From NCBI GenBank assembly GCA_028292435.1, contig JAQGMI010000084.1:1-41921 (forward strand): 41,921 nucleotides of DNA, read 5' to 3'. Under the pieces are notes generated by a model. That model had not been told where the DNA came from, ran no database searches, and was given only the letters and a program-made list of their open reading frames with translations. Below are positions 1-11,576 of this stretch, piece by piece (the first letter of the stretch is position 1; each line of letters opens with the position of its first letter). The DNA comes from Betaproteobacteria bacterium. GTDB lineage: Bacteria; Pseudomonadota; Gammaproteobacteria; Burkholderiales; SG8-41. A program made the translations under genes and the position numbers.

Positions 1-1434
1 ATGTCGTTTGAGTCCCTCGGCTTATTGCCCGAGTTGTTGCGCGCAATCGCAGAAGAAGGCTATACAGAGCCGTCTCCCATCCAAGTCAAAGCAATTCCAC
101 CGGTCCTCGCACACCATGACATCATGGGTTGCGCGCAAACCGGCACCGGCAAAACCGCCGGCTTCGCGCTGCCGATTTTGCAGATGCTGGCACCGCATCA
201 GAACACGAGTCCATCGCCGGCCCGTCATTCAATCCGCGCGCTCATCCTGACGCCAACACGTGAACTCGCGGCCCAGGTCGAGGAAAGCGTTCGCAACTAC
301 GGTAAATATCTGTCGCTGCGTTCGACCGTCGTCTATGGCGGCGTCGATATCAATCCGCAGATCAAAGCGCTGCGCGCTGGCGTCGAGATTCTGGTCGCCA
401 CGCCGGGACGGCTGCTCGACCACGTGCAGCAAAAGACCGTGAATTTGACGCGCGTTGAAATACTCGTGCTCGATGAAGCAGACCGCATGCTCGACATGGG
501 CTTCATGCCCGACATCAAGCGCATCATTGCCCTGCTGCCGGCGCAACGGCAAAACCTGATGTTTTCGGCGACCTTTTCCGAAGAGATCAAGCGCCTGGCG
601 AACCAGATCCTGCGTTCGCCGATTTCCGTTGAAGTCGCGCGGCGCAATGCTCCCGCCGATCTCGTCACGCATCAGATGTATGAAGTCGATGCCGATCGCA
701 AACCCGCACTGCTTGCGCATCTGATCAAGTCGCGCGACATGAAACAAGTGCTCGTGTTCGTGCGCACCAAGCGCGACGCCAACCGCCTGATGCGGGAACT
801 CGTGCGTGACGGCGTCGCCGCCTCCGCGATCCACAGCGATCGCACCCAAGGCGAGCGCACCCAGGCGCTCGACGATTTCAAGCAAGGCACTGTTAACGTG
901 CTGGTCGCCACCGACATCGCAGCACGCGGCCTCGATATCGAATTGCTGCCGTTCGTGATCAATTACGAATTGCCGTACGCCGCCGAAGATTACATTCACC
1001 GGATTGGCCGCACCGGACGCGCCGGCAGCACGGGCGAAGCGATTTCTCTGGTGTGCGCCGAAGAACACCGCATGCTCGCCGACATCGAGCGTGAATTGAA
1101 ACGTAAACTCGAGCGGCTGCCGCTGCCCGATTTGCCCGAGAGCGGCAGGCGGTCGAGTTCAGCGGAAAGCCGGCATGGCGGATCACGTCACAGTGCGGGG
1201 CACAGCCACTCAACGAGTCATTCGAGCAGCGCACACAAAACTCCGCACGCGCCGACGCATTCAAAATCGCACTCGCGCCCGGCACCGTCGCCGATTGTAG
1301 GCGGCTTCGATTTCAGCAAGCCTTACGAAGCAAAGCCTTCGGACGGCAAACCGTCAGCCCCGGACGCCGGTCATTCACGCTCGCGGACCAAACGTCCGAC
1401 CGCGGCGCTGCTCGGCGGCACCGCGAAAAAGTAA
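1..1434 (+). CDS. rhlE: ATP-dependent DEAD-box RNA helicase RhlE
   Basis: This is a 477-residue DEAD-box RNA helicase that would unwind RNA duplexes during ribosome assembly and RNA turnover in the cytoplasm. All core motifs are visible: the Q motif (GYTEPSPIQ, residues 20-28), Walker A AQTGTGKT (45-52), PTREL (85-89), DEAD (158-161), SAT (189-191), ARGLD (308-312) and HRIGRTGR (333-340). The tail after about residue 384 is a low-complexity Ser/His/Arg/Lys region, as is usual for RhlE and probably RNA-contacting. The ATG is the first base of the window and the N-terminus MSFESLGL fits RhlE, so the protein looks complete, but its ribosome-binding site lies outside the window. RhlE is chosen over other DEAD-box members from the N-terminus and the basic tail; separating paralogues needs a tree. 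Confidence 0.9.
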   Translation: MSFESLGLLPELLRAIAEEGYTEPSPIQVKAIPPVLAHHDIMGCAQTGTGKTAGFALPILQMLAPHQNTSPSPARHSIRALILTPTRELAAQVEESVRNYGKYLSLRSTVVYGGVDINPQIKALRAGVEILVATPGRLLDHVQQKTVNLTRVEILVLDEADRMLDMGFMPDIKRIIALLPAQRQNLMFSATFSEEIKRLANQILRSPISVEVARRNAPADLVTHQMYEVDADRKPALLAHLIKSRDMKQVLVFVRTKRDANRLMRELVRDGVAASAIHSDRTQGERTQALDDFKQGTVNVLVATDIAARGLDIELLPFVINYELPYAAEDYIHRIGRTGRAGSTGEAISLVCAEEHRMLADIERELKRKLERLPLPDLPESGRRSSSAESRHGGSRHSAGHSHSTSHSSSAHKTPHAPTHSKSHSRPAPSPIVGGFDFSKPYEAKPSDGKPSAPDAGHSRSRTKRPTAALLGGTAKK

Positions 1435-1453
1435 CGCGACGTTTTCGGCGGCT

Positions 1454-2215
1454 CTAGGAGCCGCTGAACCAGTTATATCCCTGGTCTTCCCAATAGCCGC
1501 CCGGATTGTCGTTGGTGACGAACATCGCCATGACGTGCTTCGGATTCTTGAAGCCGAGCTTGGTCGGGATGCGCAGCTTCATCGGAAACCCATACGCCGC
1601 CGGCAATAGCGCGTCGGCAAACTTGAACGTGAGCAAAGTCTGCGGATGCAGCGCGGTCGGCATGTCGATGCTGGTGTAGTAATCGTCCGCGCACTTAAAG
1701 CCGACGTATTTTGCAGTCAGATCGGCGCCGACCTGCTCAAGGAAGGTCTTGAACGTGACGCCGCTCCATTTGCCGACCGCACTCCAGCCTTCGACGCAGA
1801 TATGGCGCGTCACCTGGCTCGTCTGCGGCAGCGCATAGAGCTTGTCGAGCGTCCACGGCGCCTTCTCGCGTATAAGTCCGCTCAGTTCAAGCTTGTAAGT
1901 TGCCGGATCGACGCGCGGCGCTTCTGCTTCAGAATAAAACGCATTGAACGGAAACGGCTTGGTGATCGCGCTCTCTGGATATTCCTGGGCGAGCTTGTTC
2001 GGATCGAAGATCGCAGCCTGCACGCCGTCATTCCAGCGCGACATCCGCCACAATACTTTCTGCACCGCATCGTGGTCGGTCAGGTTGCATCCGGACAGCA
2101 TCGTAAGCGCGCCGAGGCTCAGGCTCTGCTTCAGGAAGAGCCGGCGCTCGAGCTTGACGATTTCACGCGTCGGCGCGACGAGACTGCGATCAGGTTTTGT
2201 GTTCGGCGTTTTCAT
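1454..2215 (-). CDS. Tat-exported molybdopterin-dependent oxidoreductase, predicted lipoprotein (MsrP/sulfite-oxidase fold)
   Basis: This 253-residue protein has the oxidoreductase molybdopterin-binding fold shared by sulfite oxidases and MsrP (YedY). The N-terminus carries a twin-arginine motif (ERRLFLK, R24-R25), a hydrophobic stretch and then LSGC with Cys43, which reads as a lipobox, so the enzyme is probably Tat-exported and lipid-anchored. Cys140 in the CVEGWS motif is the expected molybdenum ligand. The start at 2215 is preferred over an upstream ATG because a GGAGG ribosome-binding site lies 5 nt before it. The cytochrome b561 gene ends one base upstream (TAA, one base, ATG), so the two are translated together and the cytochrome is the likely redox partner. 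The substrate (sulfite, methionine sulfoxide or another oxo-compound) cannot be read from sequence. Confidence 0.85.
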   Translation of the reverse strand: MKTPNTKPDRSLVAPTREIVKLERRLFLKQSLSLGALTMLSGCNLTDHDAVQKVLWRMSRWNDGVQAAIFDPNKLAQEYPESAITKPFPFNAFYSEAEAPRVDPATYKLELSGLIREKAPWTLDKLYALPQTSQVTRHICVEGWSAVGKWSGVTFKTFLEQVGADLTAKYVGFKCADDYYTSIDMPTALHPQTLLTFKFADALLPAAYGFPMKLRIPTKLGFKNPKHVMAMFVTNDNPGGYWEDQGYNWFSGS

Positions 2216-2216
2216 A

Positions 2217-2858
2217 TTAGCCTCCGTGTCCGTGAGTAGCCTCTTTCGCATGCCCGGTCAACATCGGCAAGAACGTTCGCGGCACGAGCGCCACCATCAC
2301 CACATGCACGACGATAAAGAGAACGACCGCCGACATCGCGAAAAAGTGCAGGATGCGCGCGCCTTCGAATCCGCCCATCACCGCGCCGAGTTCCTGGAAT
2401 TGAACGGGCTTCCAAATCACGAGCCCCGACAACACAAGGACAACGATCACGCCGATGACGCCGACATACGCCGCGCGCTGGACGGCGTTGTAAACGCCAA
2501 GCTGGTGCGAGATTTTTCCACTCAATGCGCGCTTGAACTCGTCGAACACCGAGTGCGGCGTCAGCGGCAGGAAATTTGCCTTAAAATGGCCGGCGATCAG
2601 GCCATAGAGAAGGTAGACAAGGCCGTTCACCGCGAGAACCCACATGGCTGCGAAATGCCACTGCAAAGCGCCGCCGAGCCAGCCGCCCAGCGTCAGTTCG
2701 ACCGGAAACTTGAATGGGAACACCGGCGACGCGTTATAAATGCGCCAGCCGCTGAATATCATGATCAACATCGCAATGACATTAACCCAATGCGTGATCC
2801 TGACCGTCAACGGGTGAACGAGAATACTTCCACTCCGTGCTGCATCCGCTTGCGCCAT
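2217..2858 (-). CDS. Cytochrome b561-type membrane subunit
   Basis: This is a 213-residue integral membrane di-haem cytochrome b of the prokaryotic b561 type. The start VHPLTVRITHW followed by a hydrophobic helix is typical of the first haem-binding segment, and four to five hydrophobic segments follow. Histidines near the first helix (H18 and H26), in QWHFAAMW and in VVHVVMV are candidate haem ligands. The C-terminus is His/Gly rich (HGHGG). The start at 2858 is chosen because an upstream GGAGGG sequence lies close before it; an upstream in-frame start would add 43 residues without family character. The molybdoenzyme gene follows after a single base. The inferred role is to exchange electrons between the quinone pool and the exported molybdoenzyme. 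Confidence 0.85.
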   Translation of the reverse strand: MAQADAARSGSILVHPLTVRITHWVNVIAMLIMIFSGWRIYNASPVFPFKFPVELTLGGWLGGALQWHFAAMWVLAVNGLVYLLYGLIAGHFKANFLPLTPHSVFDEFKRALSGKISHQLGVYNAVQRAAYVGVIGVIVVLVLSGLVIWKPVQFQELGAVMGGFEGARILHFFAMSAVVLFIVVHVVMVALVPRTFLPMLTGHAKEATHGHGG

Positions 2859-2952
2859 GCGCCCTCCTTCTTGAAATTCATGCGTCGTATCGCCGCCGAC
2901 TCCGGTGGCAGCGCTGATTGGTCGGAACAAGCGCCCCGACCTTACAGCCGTT

Positions 2953-2967
2953 GCGCACATTGTGCGC
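2953..2967. repeat. Perfect inverted repeat in a divergent intergenic region
   Basis: Arms GCGCAC and GTGCGC are separated by ATT. The repeat lies in the 155-bp gap between the divergent cytochrome b561 and rhodanese genes. It could be an operator for both units or a short hairpin in the rhodanese leader; no regulator gene is nearby to support either. Confidence 0.3.
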
Positions 2968-3013
2968 CGCCGTCTTGTCCGCCACAATTGCCCACCTTTT
3001 CCAGGAACCTCCG

Positions 3014-4633
3014 ATGAAATCAGCTACAAAAATGCGCCAGCCGCGCACGATTGACGCCAAAGAGCTTAAAAAACGCCTGCATGATGGCAAAGAAATCGCA
3101 GTTTTGGACGTGCGCGAGGAAGGCGTGTTTGCCAAGCGCCACCTGCTGCTCGCAGCGTCGGCCCCGCTGTCGCGGCTCGAAATACGGGCGCCGCTGCTGG
3201 TGCCGCGCCGCTCGACGCGTGTCGTGCTGTGCGACGGCAACGAAGGCCTCGCCGGGCGCGCAGCTGCCGTGCTTTCGCGTTTTGGTTATACCGATGTCGC
3301 CGTCTTGTCTGGCGGGGTCGACGCATGGGCTGAGGCCGGCTATGAGGTTTACAGCGGCATCAACGTGCCGAGCAAAGCGTTTGGCGAATTTGTCGAGCAT
3401 CATGAAAACACGCCGCGCATGCCTGCGCAGGAGATCAAGGCCAAGGTCGATGCCGGCGCGCCGGTCGTGATTCTCGACAGCCGCCCGCTGGCCGAATATT
3501 CGAAAATGAGCATTCCCGGCGGCATCGACTGCCCGGGCGCTGAACTCGCCTTCCGCGCGCACGATCTGATCGCCTCGCCCGCCACGCTCGTCGTCGTCAA
3601 TTGCGCCGGCCGCACACGGAGCATCATCGGCGCGCAATCGCTGATTAACGCCGGGTTGCCGAACCAGGTGGTTGCACTCAAGGACGGCACGATGGGCTGG
3701 CACCTCGCGGGGTTCGAACTCGCGCGCGATCAGGACCACTGCGCGCCGCCGCCGACGGCGAAAGGACTGGCCGCGGCAAAGCAAGCGGCCGCGCGCGTCG
3801 CCAAACGCTTTGACGTGCGCTATATCGACGTTGCCAAAGTCGCGCGGTTCGCGCGCGAGATGGACCAGCGCACTCTTTATTTATTTGACGTGCGCAGCCC
3901 CGAAGAATACGCGGCCGGCCATTTGCACAGCACCGTCAACGCACCCGGCGGTCAGCTCGTGCAGACGACCGATGCATTCGCCGCCACCCGCAATTCGCGC
4001 ATCGTTCTCATTGACGATCACGGCGTGCGTGCGACGATGACAGCATCATGGCTGATCCAGATGGGATGGCAGGAAGTCTATGTCGTCAAAGCCGCGCTCG
4101 AATCGGGTCCGCTTCACAAAGGCGCGGCCGCAACCGAAGTGCTCGGCCTGACCGACATGCGCTCAGCCTTCATCACACCGAATGAACTTCAAACCGAAAT
4201 TGCCGCCGGTAGTGCAACCGTCCTCGATTTTGAAACGAGCCTGCGTTATCGCGATGCGCATATTCCGGGCGCGTGGCTCTCGATTCGCGCGAATCTCGCG
4301 GACAATCTCAAGGCGATCTCGCCCGCGCGGATGCTCGTTCTCACGTCCGGCGACGGCGTGCTGGCGCGACTCGCCGCGCCTGAGGCAGCGGGCTTGTCTC
4401 ACCTGCCGGTCAAAGTCTTGCAAGGCGGCACCGCTGCATGGCGCGCGAGCGGTCTGCCGGTTGAAAGCGGCATGACGCACCTCGCGGATACAACCGAAGA
4501 CGTCTGGTATCGGCCGTACGATCGCACCGCCAAGGTCGAAGAAGCGATGAAGGATTACCTGACTTGGGAAGTGAACCTGATGCAACAGATTCAACGCGAC
4601 GACGACGTCGCGTTCCGCATCTTTCCGCGCTAG
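3014..4633 (+). CDS. Four-domain rhodanese-like protein
   Basis: This 539-residue cytoplasmic protein (no signal peptide) consists of four tandem rhodanese-like domains, at about residues 10-125, 132-240, 266-380 and 385-490, followed by a tail of about 50 residues. Each domain shows the D-x-R or D-F start (LDVRE, LDSRP, FDVRS, LDFET) and domains 1, 2 and 4 end in a G-x-x-x-W element. Domain 1 has Cys73 and domain 2 has Cys197 (CAGRTRS) at the active-site position. In domain 3 the position is Asp334 and in domain 4 it is Thr444 or Ser445, so those two domains should not transfer sulfur. The likely role is sulfane-sulfur transfer or trafficking. The start at 3014 avoids a 32-residue N-terminal extension that does not match the family. 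It is divergent from the molybdoenzyme pair. Confidence 0.85.
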   Translation: MKSATKMRQPRTIDAKELKKRLHDGKEIAVLDVREEGVFAKRHLLLAASAPLSRLEIRAPLLVPRRSTRVVLCDGNEGLAGRAAAVLSRFGYTDVAVLSGGVDAWAEAGYEVYSGINVPSKAFGEFVEHHENTPRMPAQEIKAKVDAGAPVVILDSRPLAEYSKMSIPGGIDCPGAELAFRAHDLIASPATLVVVNCAGRTRSIIGAQSLINAGLPNQVVALKDGTMGWHLAGFELARDQDHCAPPPTAKGLAAAKQAAARVAKRFDVRYIDVAKVARFAREMDQRTLYLFDVRSPEEYAAGHLHSTVNAPGGQLVQTTDAFAATRNSRIVLIDDHGVRATMTASWLIQMGWQEVYVVKAALESGPLHKGAAATEVLGLTDMRSAFITPNELQTEIAAGSATVLDFETSLRYRDAHIPGAWLSIRANLADNLKAISPARMLVLTSGDGVLARLAAPEAAGLSHLPVKVLQGGTAAWRASGLPVESGMTHLADTTEDVWYRPYDRTAKVEEAMKDYLTWEVNLMQQIQRDDDVAFRIFPR

Positions 4634-4659
4634 CCGAACACCGGCGCGGTGAGCAAAAA

Positions 4660-5640
4660 TTAGTTCACGGTCGCGCCGGACTCTTTCACCATGCGCGCCC
4701 ACTTGGCGGCTTCGGTCTTGAGCATTTCGCCAAATTGCTCGGGCGTTTCCTGCCACGCGACTTCCTGACCGGCACTGAGCAGCAGCTTTTGCACTTCCGG
4801 CGTTTTAAGGATGCGCAAGGTCTCGGAATGCAGTTTCGTCACTAAGTCGCGCGGCATTCCCTTGGGTCCGGCGACACCGAACCACGCCGTCACGTCGTAA
4901 CCTTTAAGTCCGGCCTCGGCCACCGTCGGCACATCCGGCAACTCAGGCGAGCGTTTGCCACCGGTAACGGCCAGCGCACGCAGCTTGCCCGCCTTGATCT
5001 GCGGCAGCATGCCGGCGATTCCGGGAAAACCCACCGTAACCTGTCCGCTGAGCAGGTCGGCGGTTGCAGGGCCGCTGCCGCGATAAGGAATATGCGTCAT
5101 CTCGATACCGGCCATTTTGCAAAACAATGCGCCGGTCAGATGCTGGGTGCTTCCATTGCCTGATGACGCGTAATCGATCTTGTTGGGCTTCGCTTTCGCG
5201 AGCGCGATCAACTCTTTCAAATTCTTCGCCGGCAGCGAGGGATGAACAATGATGATGTTCGGCGCACTCGTAATCTGCGTGATCGGCGAAAAGTCCGTGA
5301 CCGAATCGTACGGAAGTTTTTTATAGAGTGCCGCGCTTACGTAGTGCGTATTGCTGATCGTGAGCAGCGAGTAGCCGTCGGGCTGCGATTTAGCGACGTT
5401 GTCGGCGCCGATGGTCGAACCCGCCCCCGGCCGGTTGTCCACCACCACCTGCTGGCCGAGCGCCTCCGTCAATTTTTGCGTCAGAATGCGGCCGGGCACA
5501 TCGGCGGCCCCGCCCGCGGAGAAAGGCACGACGAGTCGCACCGGACGGTTTGGATAATTTTGCGCCGCGGCAGGCCCGTTCAATGCGAGCGTTGCGAGCA
5601 GCGTGCAGAGGACGCCGGGCAAATCAGGTTTTACGAGCAT
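4660..5640 (-). CDS. Bug-family (tripartite tricarboxylate transporter) substrate-binding protein
   Basis: This 326-residue periplasmic receptor of the Bug/TctC family binds a small carboxylated solute. It has a signal peptide ending near residue 26 (PAAAQ), then the family start YPNRPVRLVVPFSAGGAADVP, the VVDNRPGAGSTIG segment, the KSQPDGYSLL segment and the conserved LPDVPTVAEAGLKGYDV element. No TctA or TctB membrane gene is adjacent, so it is an orphan receptor as is common in betaproteobacteria. It converges on the rhodanese gene with 26 bp between the stops. The ligand cannot be predicted from the sequence. Confidence 0.9.
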   Translation of the reverse strand: MLVKPDLPGVLCTLLATLALNGPAAAQNYPNRPVRLVVPFSAGGAADVPGRILTQKLTEALGQQVVVDNRPGAGSTIGADNVAKSQPDGYSLLTISNTHYVSAALYKKLPYDSVTDFSPITQITSAPNIIIVHPSLPAKNLKELIALAKAKPNKIDYASSGNGSTQHLTGALFCKMAGIEMTHIPYRGSGPATADLLSGQVTVGFPGIAGMLPQIKAGKLRALAVTGGKRSPELPDVPTVAEAGLKGYDVTAWFGVAGPKGMPRDLVTKLHSETLRILKTPEVQKLLLSAGQEVAWQETPEQFGEMLKTEAAKWARMVKESGATVN

Positions 5641-5715
5641 CGTTGGTTCCGTTCAAAAGCGACGGCACTGCACCATCGCAACGCGAATTATAACGTGCGC
5701 GAATTAAACGGCGGG

Positions 5716-7983
5716 CTAGGCGTTGCTGGCGTCAACCACGAGCTCCGGCGCCGCCTTGTCGCGAAGCGTCGCGCACAGCTGCTGCAGCAAGGCGAATTTG
5801 CCGTCGCCTTTGGTTTCGCGCTGGAGTAGCGAGATGAATTCGGCGCCGGGAAGCGGCTGGCTGAATAAATAGCCCTGCATCGCGTCGCAGCCGTTTTTAA
5901 CCAGAAACGACATCTGCTCTTCGGTCTCGACGCCTTCGGCAATCACTTTCATGTCGAGACTGTGGCCGATTGAAATGATTGCCTTCGTGATCGCCGCCGC
6001 GTTTTGATGATCGCTGTGCTGCTGATCGAGTTCGCGCACGAACGATTGATCGATCTTGAGGCTGGTGACCGGAAACCGTTTTAAATAGCTCAGGCTCGAG
6101 TAGCCCGTGCCGAAATCATCGATGCTGAGCTCGATGCCCAGCGCCTGCAATTGGCCCAAGATGAGGATCACGTTTTCGGGTTCGGTCATCACCATGCTCT
6201 CGGTAAGCTCGAGTTCGAGACACTCCGCCGGCAGGTTCGCTTCCTTCAATGTTTGCTTGACTACGCGCACGAGATCGTAACGCGTCAATTGCCGCGCCGA
6301 CAGATTGATCGCGACGCGCATCGGCGCAAAACCCTGATCGAGCAATGAACGATTGAACCTGCACGCTTCGCGCATCACCCATTCGCCGATGCGCACAATC
6401 AGCCCGGTCTCCTCGGCCATCTGGATGAAACGGTCGGGCAGCGACAGGCCGCCCTCCTTGTCCTTGACGCGCAACAGTGCCTCCATGCCGGCGATTCGTC
6501 CCGACACGAGGTCTATCTTCGGCTGGTAAAACAATTCGAACTGCTCGTTCTCGACCGCCGTGCGCAGTGACGTCTGCATCTCAAGCCGCTCTGCGATTAC
6601 GGTGTTCATTTCAGGCGAGTAAAACTGGAAGTTATTGCGCCCGTACTCCTTGGCTTTGTACATCGCGGTATCGGCATTGCGCAGCAGCGTCTGCACGTCC
6701 CGGCCGTCGCGCGGAAAAATGCTGACGCCAACGCTGCAAGACACGGCGAGTTCGCGCCCTTCGATCTGCGACGGCCGGGAAATCGCCTGCAATACCCGCT
6801 GCACGACCTGGGACATTCCCTCACCGCGGCCGGCGCCCGACAGCAGCAGCACGAATTCGTCGCCGCCCAGCCGCACCACGGTGTCCGTTTCGCGCACGCA
6901 CGCGAGCATGCGATGCGCCATGGTCTGCAGCAGTTGGTCGCCGCGATTGTGGCCGAACGTATCGTTGATCAGCTTGAAGTGGTCGAGATCGACGAGCGCC
7001 ACCGCAACGATACTTTTGGTACGCTGACCGTTGAGCATCATCTGGCGCAAACGGTCATTCATGAGCAGGCGGTTAGGCAGGCTCGTCACCGGATCGTGAT
7101 TGGCAAGATGCTCGAGCTTCTCCTGGTCGATTTTGTTTTGCGTGACGTCCTCGACCGTGCCTTCGAAGAACAGCAGATTCCCGGCCTCATCGAGCACGGC
7201 GCGCGCGTTTTCTGAAATCCAGATGCGGTGACCATCCTTGCGCCGGATTTCAGAGACGAAATTCGCCACGTTGCCGGCTTCGCGCATCAGGCGCATGAAC
7301 TCATGGCGGCGTATCGGGTCGGTATATACCTGGTGCTGAATGTCGCCGATCGCGCCGATGAGTTCGGCGGGCGTTGCATGGCCATAGATGCGGGCGAGCG
7401 CCGGATTCACGTTCAGATAACGGCCATCGGGCGTGGTCTGAAAAATTCCCTCGGTCGCATTTTCGAAAATACTGCGGAAACTGCGCTCGGCCTGCTGCAG
7501 CGCCTGGGTCGAGAGCTTGCGCTCGGTCACGTTCTCAATAAATCCTTCGATCGTCACGACCGATCCGCGCCTGCCGTATATACCGACGCCGCGCTCCCAC
7601 ACCCATTTGATTTCGCCGTCGCGGCATTGGATACGGTACTCGACGAAAAAGCGCCGCTTTTCCTTGATCGCGGATTCGATTTCCTGGCGCACGCGAGCAC
7701 GATCTTCAGGATGCTCAAGTTCTTCGAACGAAATAAGCTTGTTGTCGAGCAGTTCCTGCGGGCGGTAGCCGGTCAGACCGAAGCAGCCGTCGCTCACGAA
7801 TTCCATCGTCCACTGCTCATCGTTGCGGCAGCGATAGACCATGCCATCGAGATTGCTCATCAGCGTCGCCAGCGTGCGCTCTTTTTCGCGCAGAGCGCGG
7901 CGCGATACGCCTATCTCGCGCTCGCGCTTTTCGAGCGCCGCGAGTATCGATGCCGGCGATTTTTTTTTCGGTGGCTTGTTCAT
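5716..7983 (-). CDS. PAS-PAS-GGDEF-EAL cyclic-di-GMP signalling protein
   Basis: This is a 755-residue cytoplasmic sensor with no transmembrane segment. A short N-terminal helix (about 11-45) is followed by two PAS domains (about 40-152 and 165-282), a GGDEF diguanylate cyclase domain (about 290-455) and an EAL phosphodiesterase domain (about 470-725). The cyclase site is intact (GGDEF 373-377) and the inhibitory I-site RETD lies at 364-367, five residues upstream. The phosphodiesterase motifs are also intact: EALLR (501-505), INLS (559-562), ELTES (592-596), DDFGTG (622-627) and EGVE (683-686). Both activities are therefore possible, with the PAS domains probably deciding the output. The start at 7983 was chosen over an ATG 25 codons upstream, whose extension lacks family character. 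No clear ribosome-binding site was seen. Confidence 0.9.
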   Translation of the reverse strand: MNKPPKKKSPASILAALEKREREIGVSRRALREKERTLATLMSNLDGMVYRCRNDEQWTMEFVSDGCFGLTGYRPQELLDNKLISFEELEHPEDRARVRQEIESAIKEKRRFFVEYRIQCRDGEIKWVWERGVGIYGRRGSVVTIEGFIENVTERKLSTQALQQAERSFRSIFENATEGIFQTTPDGRYLNVNPALARIYGHATPAELIGAIGDIQHQVYTDPIRRHEFMRLMREAGNVANFVSEIRRKDGHRIWISENARAVLDEAGNLLFFEGTVEDVTQNKIDQEKLEHLANHDPVTSLPNRLLMNDRLRQMMLNGQRTKSIVAVALVDLDHFKLINDTFGHNRGDQLLQTMAHRMLACVRETDTVVRLGGDEFVLLLSGAGRGEGMSQVVQRVLQAISRPSQIEGRELAVSCSVGVSIFPRDGRDVQTLLRNADTAMYKAKEYGRNNFQFYSPEMNTVIAERLEMQTSLRTAVENEQFELFYQPKIDLVSGRIAGMEALLRVKDKEGGLSLPDRFIQMAEETGLIVRIGEWVMREACRFNRSLLDQGFAPMRVAINLSARQLTRYDLVRVVKQTLKEANLPAECLELELTESMVMTEPENVILILGQLQALGIELSIDDFGTGYSSLSYLKRFPVTSLKIDQSFVRELDQQHSDHQNAAAITKAIISIGHSLDMKVIAEGVETEEQMSFLVKNGCDAMQGYLFSQPLPGAEFISLLQRETKGDGKFALLQQLCATLRDKAAPELVVDASNA

Positions 7984-8117
7984 TATCCGGTCAGCAGTTT
8001 TTACGCGCCTCACGCACTTGCTGCGCGAACGCGCTCCCAAGGCGGAAGCGTACAGCAAAAACCGTTCCGGTTGCAGTGCCAGCGTGAACTATTACCTGAA
8101 GCGCGGCGAATGCCCGT

Positions 8118-8147
8118 AAAAAAAGCGGACTGCTCGGATCCGCTTTT
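8118..8147 (-). terminator. Intrinsic terminator downstream of clpB
   Basis: A perfect 9-bp stem pairs 8121-8129 (AAAAGCGGA) with 8139-8147 (TCCGCTTTT) around a 9-nt loop. Read on the minus strand it ends in a run of seven T, about 50 nt after the clpB stop. It probably separates clpB from the downstream PAS-GGDEF-EAL gene. Confidence 0.8.
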
Positions 8148-8196
8148 AGTTTGCTGCTTGAGCCAACGACCTACCTCGCGCGACGTAAGTATCCCG

Positions 8197-10809
<2,613 letters not shown>

Positions 10810-10845
10810 CGCAATTCCTGTGCACAATGATAATAATTACCCTGC

Positions 10846-10872
10846 AAATGGGGGGGATATGCCAATTTTCAA
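10846..10872 (-). promoter_or_regulatory. Sigma-32 (heat-shock) promoter of clpB
   Basis: On the minus strand TTGAAA (10872-10867) and CCCCATTT (10853-10846) are separated by 13 nt. This matches the sigma-32 pattern CTTGAAA with CCCCATNT at 13-17 nt spacing except for the first base of the -35 box. Transcription would begin about 30 nt before the clpB ATG. Confidence 0.75.
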
Positions 10873-10898
10873 CCTTTCCTGCCACCGAAAGGCCATTC

Positions 10899-11567
10899 AT
10901 GGGCCACGGTCTTAAAGCCATCGTATTCGATGCATACGGCACCCTGTTCGATGTGCACTCGGTGACGGCACTGTGCGACCGCCTGTTCCCCGGCGACGGC
11001 GCCGCGTTATCCCGATTATGGCGCGCCAAACAGCTTGAATACACCTGGCTGCGCAGCCTGATGAACCGCTATGAGGACTTCACCGCCGTTACCCAAGCGG
11101 CGCTTGCACATGCGTGCGAGGTCCTTGCCCTGCCGCTCGATAAAGCGATCGCCGCGCAGCTGATGTCTGCATACGACAATCTCGCGCTCTTTCCCGATGC
11201 ACGCAATACGCTCGCCGGTTTAAGCGGCCACCAGCTCGCGATTCTGTCCAACGGCTCGCCGCCGATGCTCGGACGCCTTATTGCCAACTCAGAACTGCGC
11301 AGCACTTTTACCGCGGTTATCAGCGTTGACGCCCTACAAACTTACAAGCCGCATCCGTCCGTCTACCAGCTTGCGCCCGCACAGCTTGGACTGGCGAAAG
11401 ACGAAATCGGTTTCGTCTCTTCGAACTACTGGGATGCGGCCGGCGCAAAAAACTTTGGTTTTACGGTGTTCTGGATCAACCGGGCGGGCGTGAACGCCGA
11501 CGCGCTCGGTGTCACGCCCGATCATGTATTAAAAACGCTGATTGAACTGCGCACGCACCTGACCTGA
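10899..11567 (+). CDS. Haloacid dehalogenase, type II (L-2-haloacid dehalogenase family)
   Basis: This is a 222-residue HAD-superfamily hydrolase of the L-2-haloacid dehalogenase subfamily. Members replace the halogen of an L-2-haloalkanoate with hydroxide through an aspartyl ester. The residues known to matter in this subfamily are present at the expected spacing: nucleophile Asp11 in VFDAYGTLFD, Thr15, Arg42, Ser117-Asn118 (LSNGS), Lys150, Tyr156, and Ser174, Asn176 and Asp179 in SSNYWDAAGA. This set favours real dehalogenase chemistry over a generic phosphatase, although many annotated members have never been tested. The start at 10899 is chosen because MGHGLKAIVFD is the family N-terminus; an upstream start would add 24 residues over the clpB promoter. 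It is divergent from clpB and ends 9 bp from the convergent cytochrome gene. Confidence 0.88.
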   Translation: MGHGLKAIVFDAYGTLFDVHSVTALCDRLFPGDGAALSRLWRAKQLEYTWLRSLMNRYEDFTAVTQAALAHACEVLALPLDKAIAAQLMSAYDNLALFPDARNTLAGLSGHQLAILSNGSPPMLGRLIANSELRSTFTAVISVDALQTYKPHPSVYQLAPAQLGLAKDEIGFVSSNYWDAAGAKNFGFTVFWINRAGVNADALGVTPDHVLKTLIELRTHLT

Positions 11568-11576
11568 AGGCCAGAC

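Noticed and set aside
1448..1464. A perfect 7-bp hairpin GCGGCTC/GAGCCGC between rhlE and the molybdoenzyme gene, as a terminator
   Set aside because: No T run follows on either strand in the right orientation; it partly overlaps the molybdoenzyme stop codon.
10899..11567. Calling the HAD gene a generic phosphatase
   Set aside because: The full set of L-2-haloacid dehalogenase residues, including Arg42, Lys150, Tyr156 and Asn176, is present.
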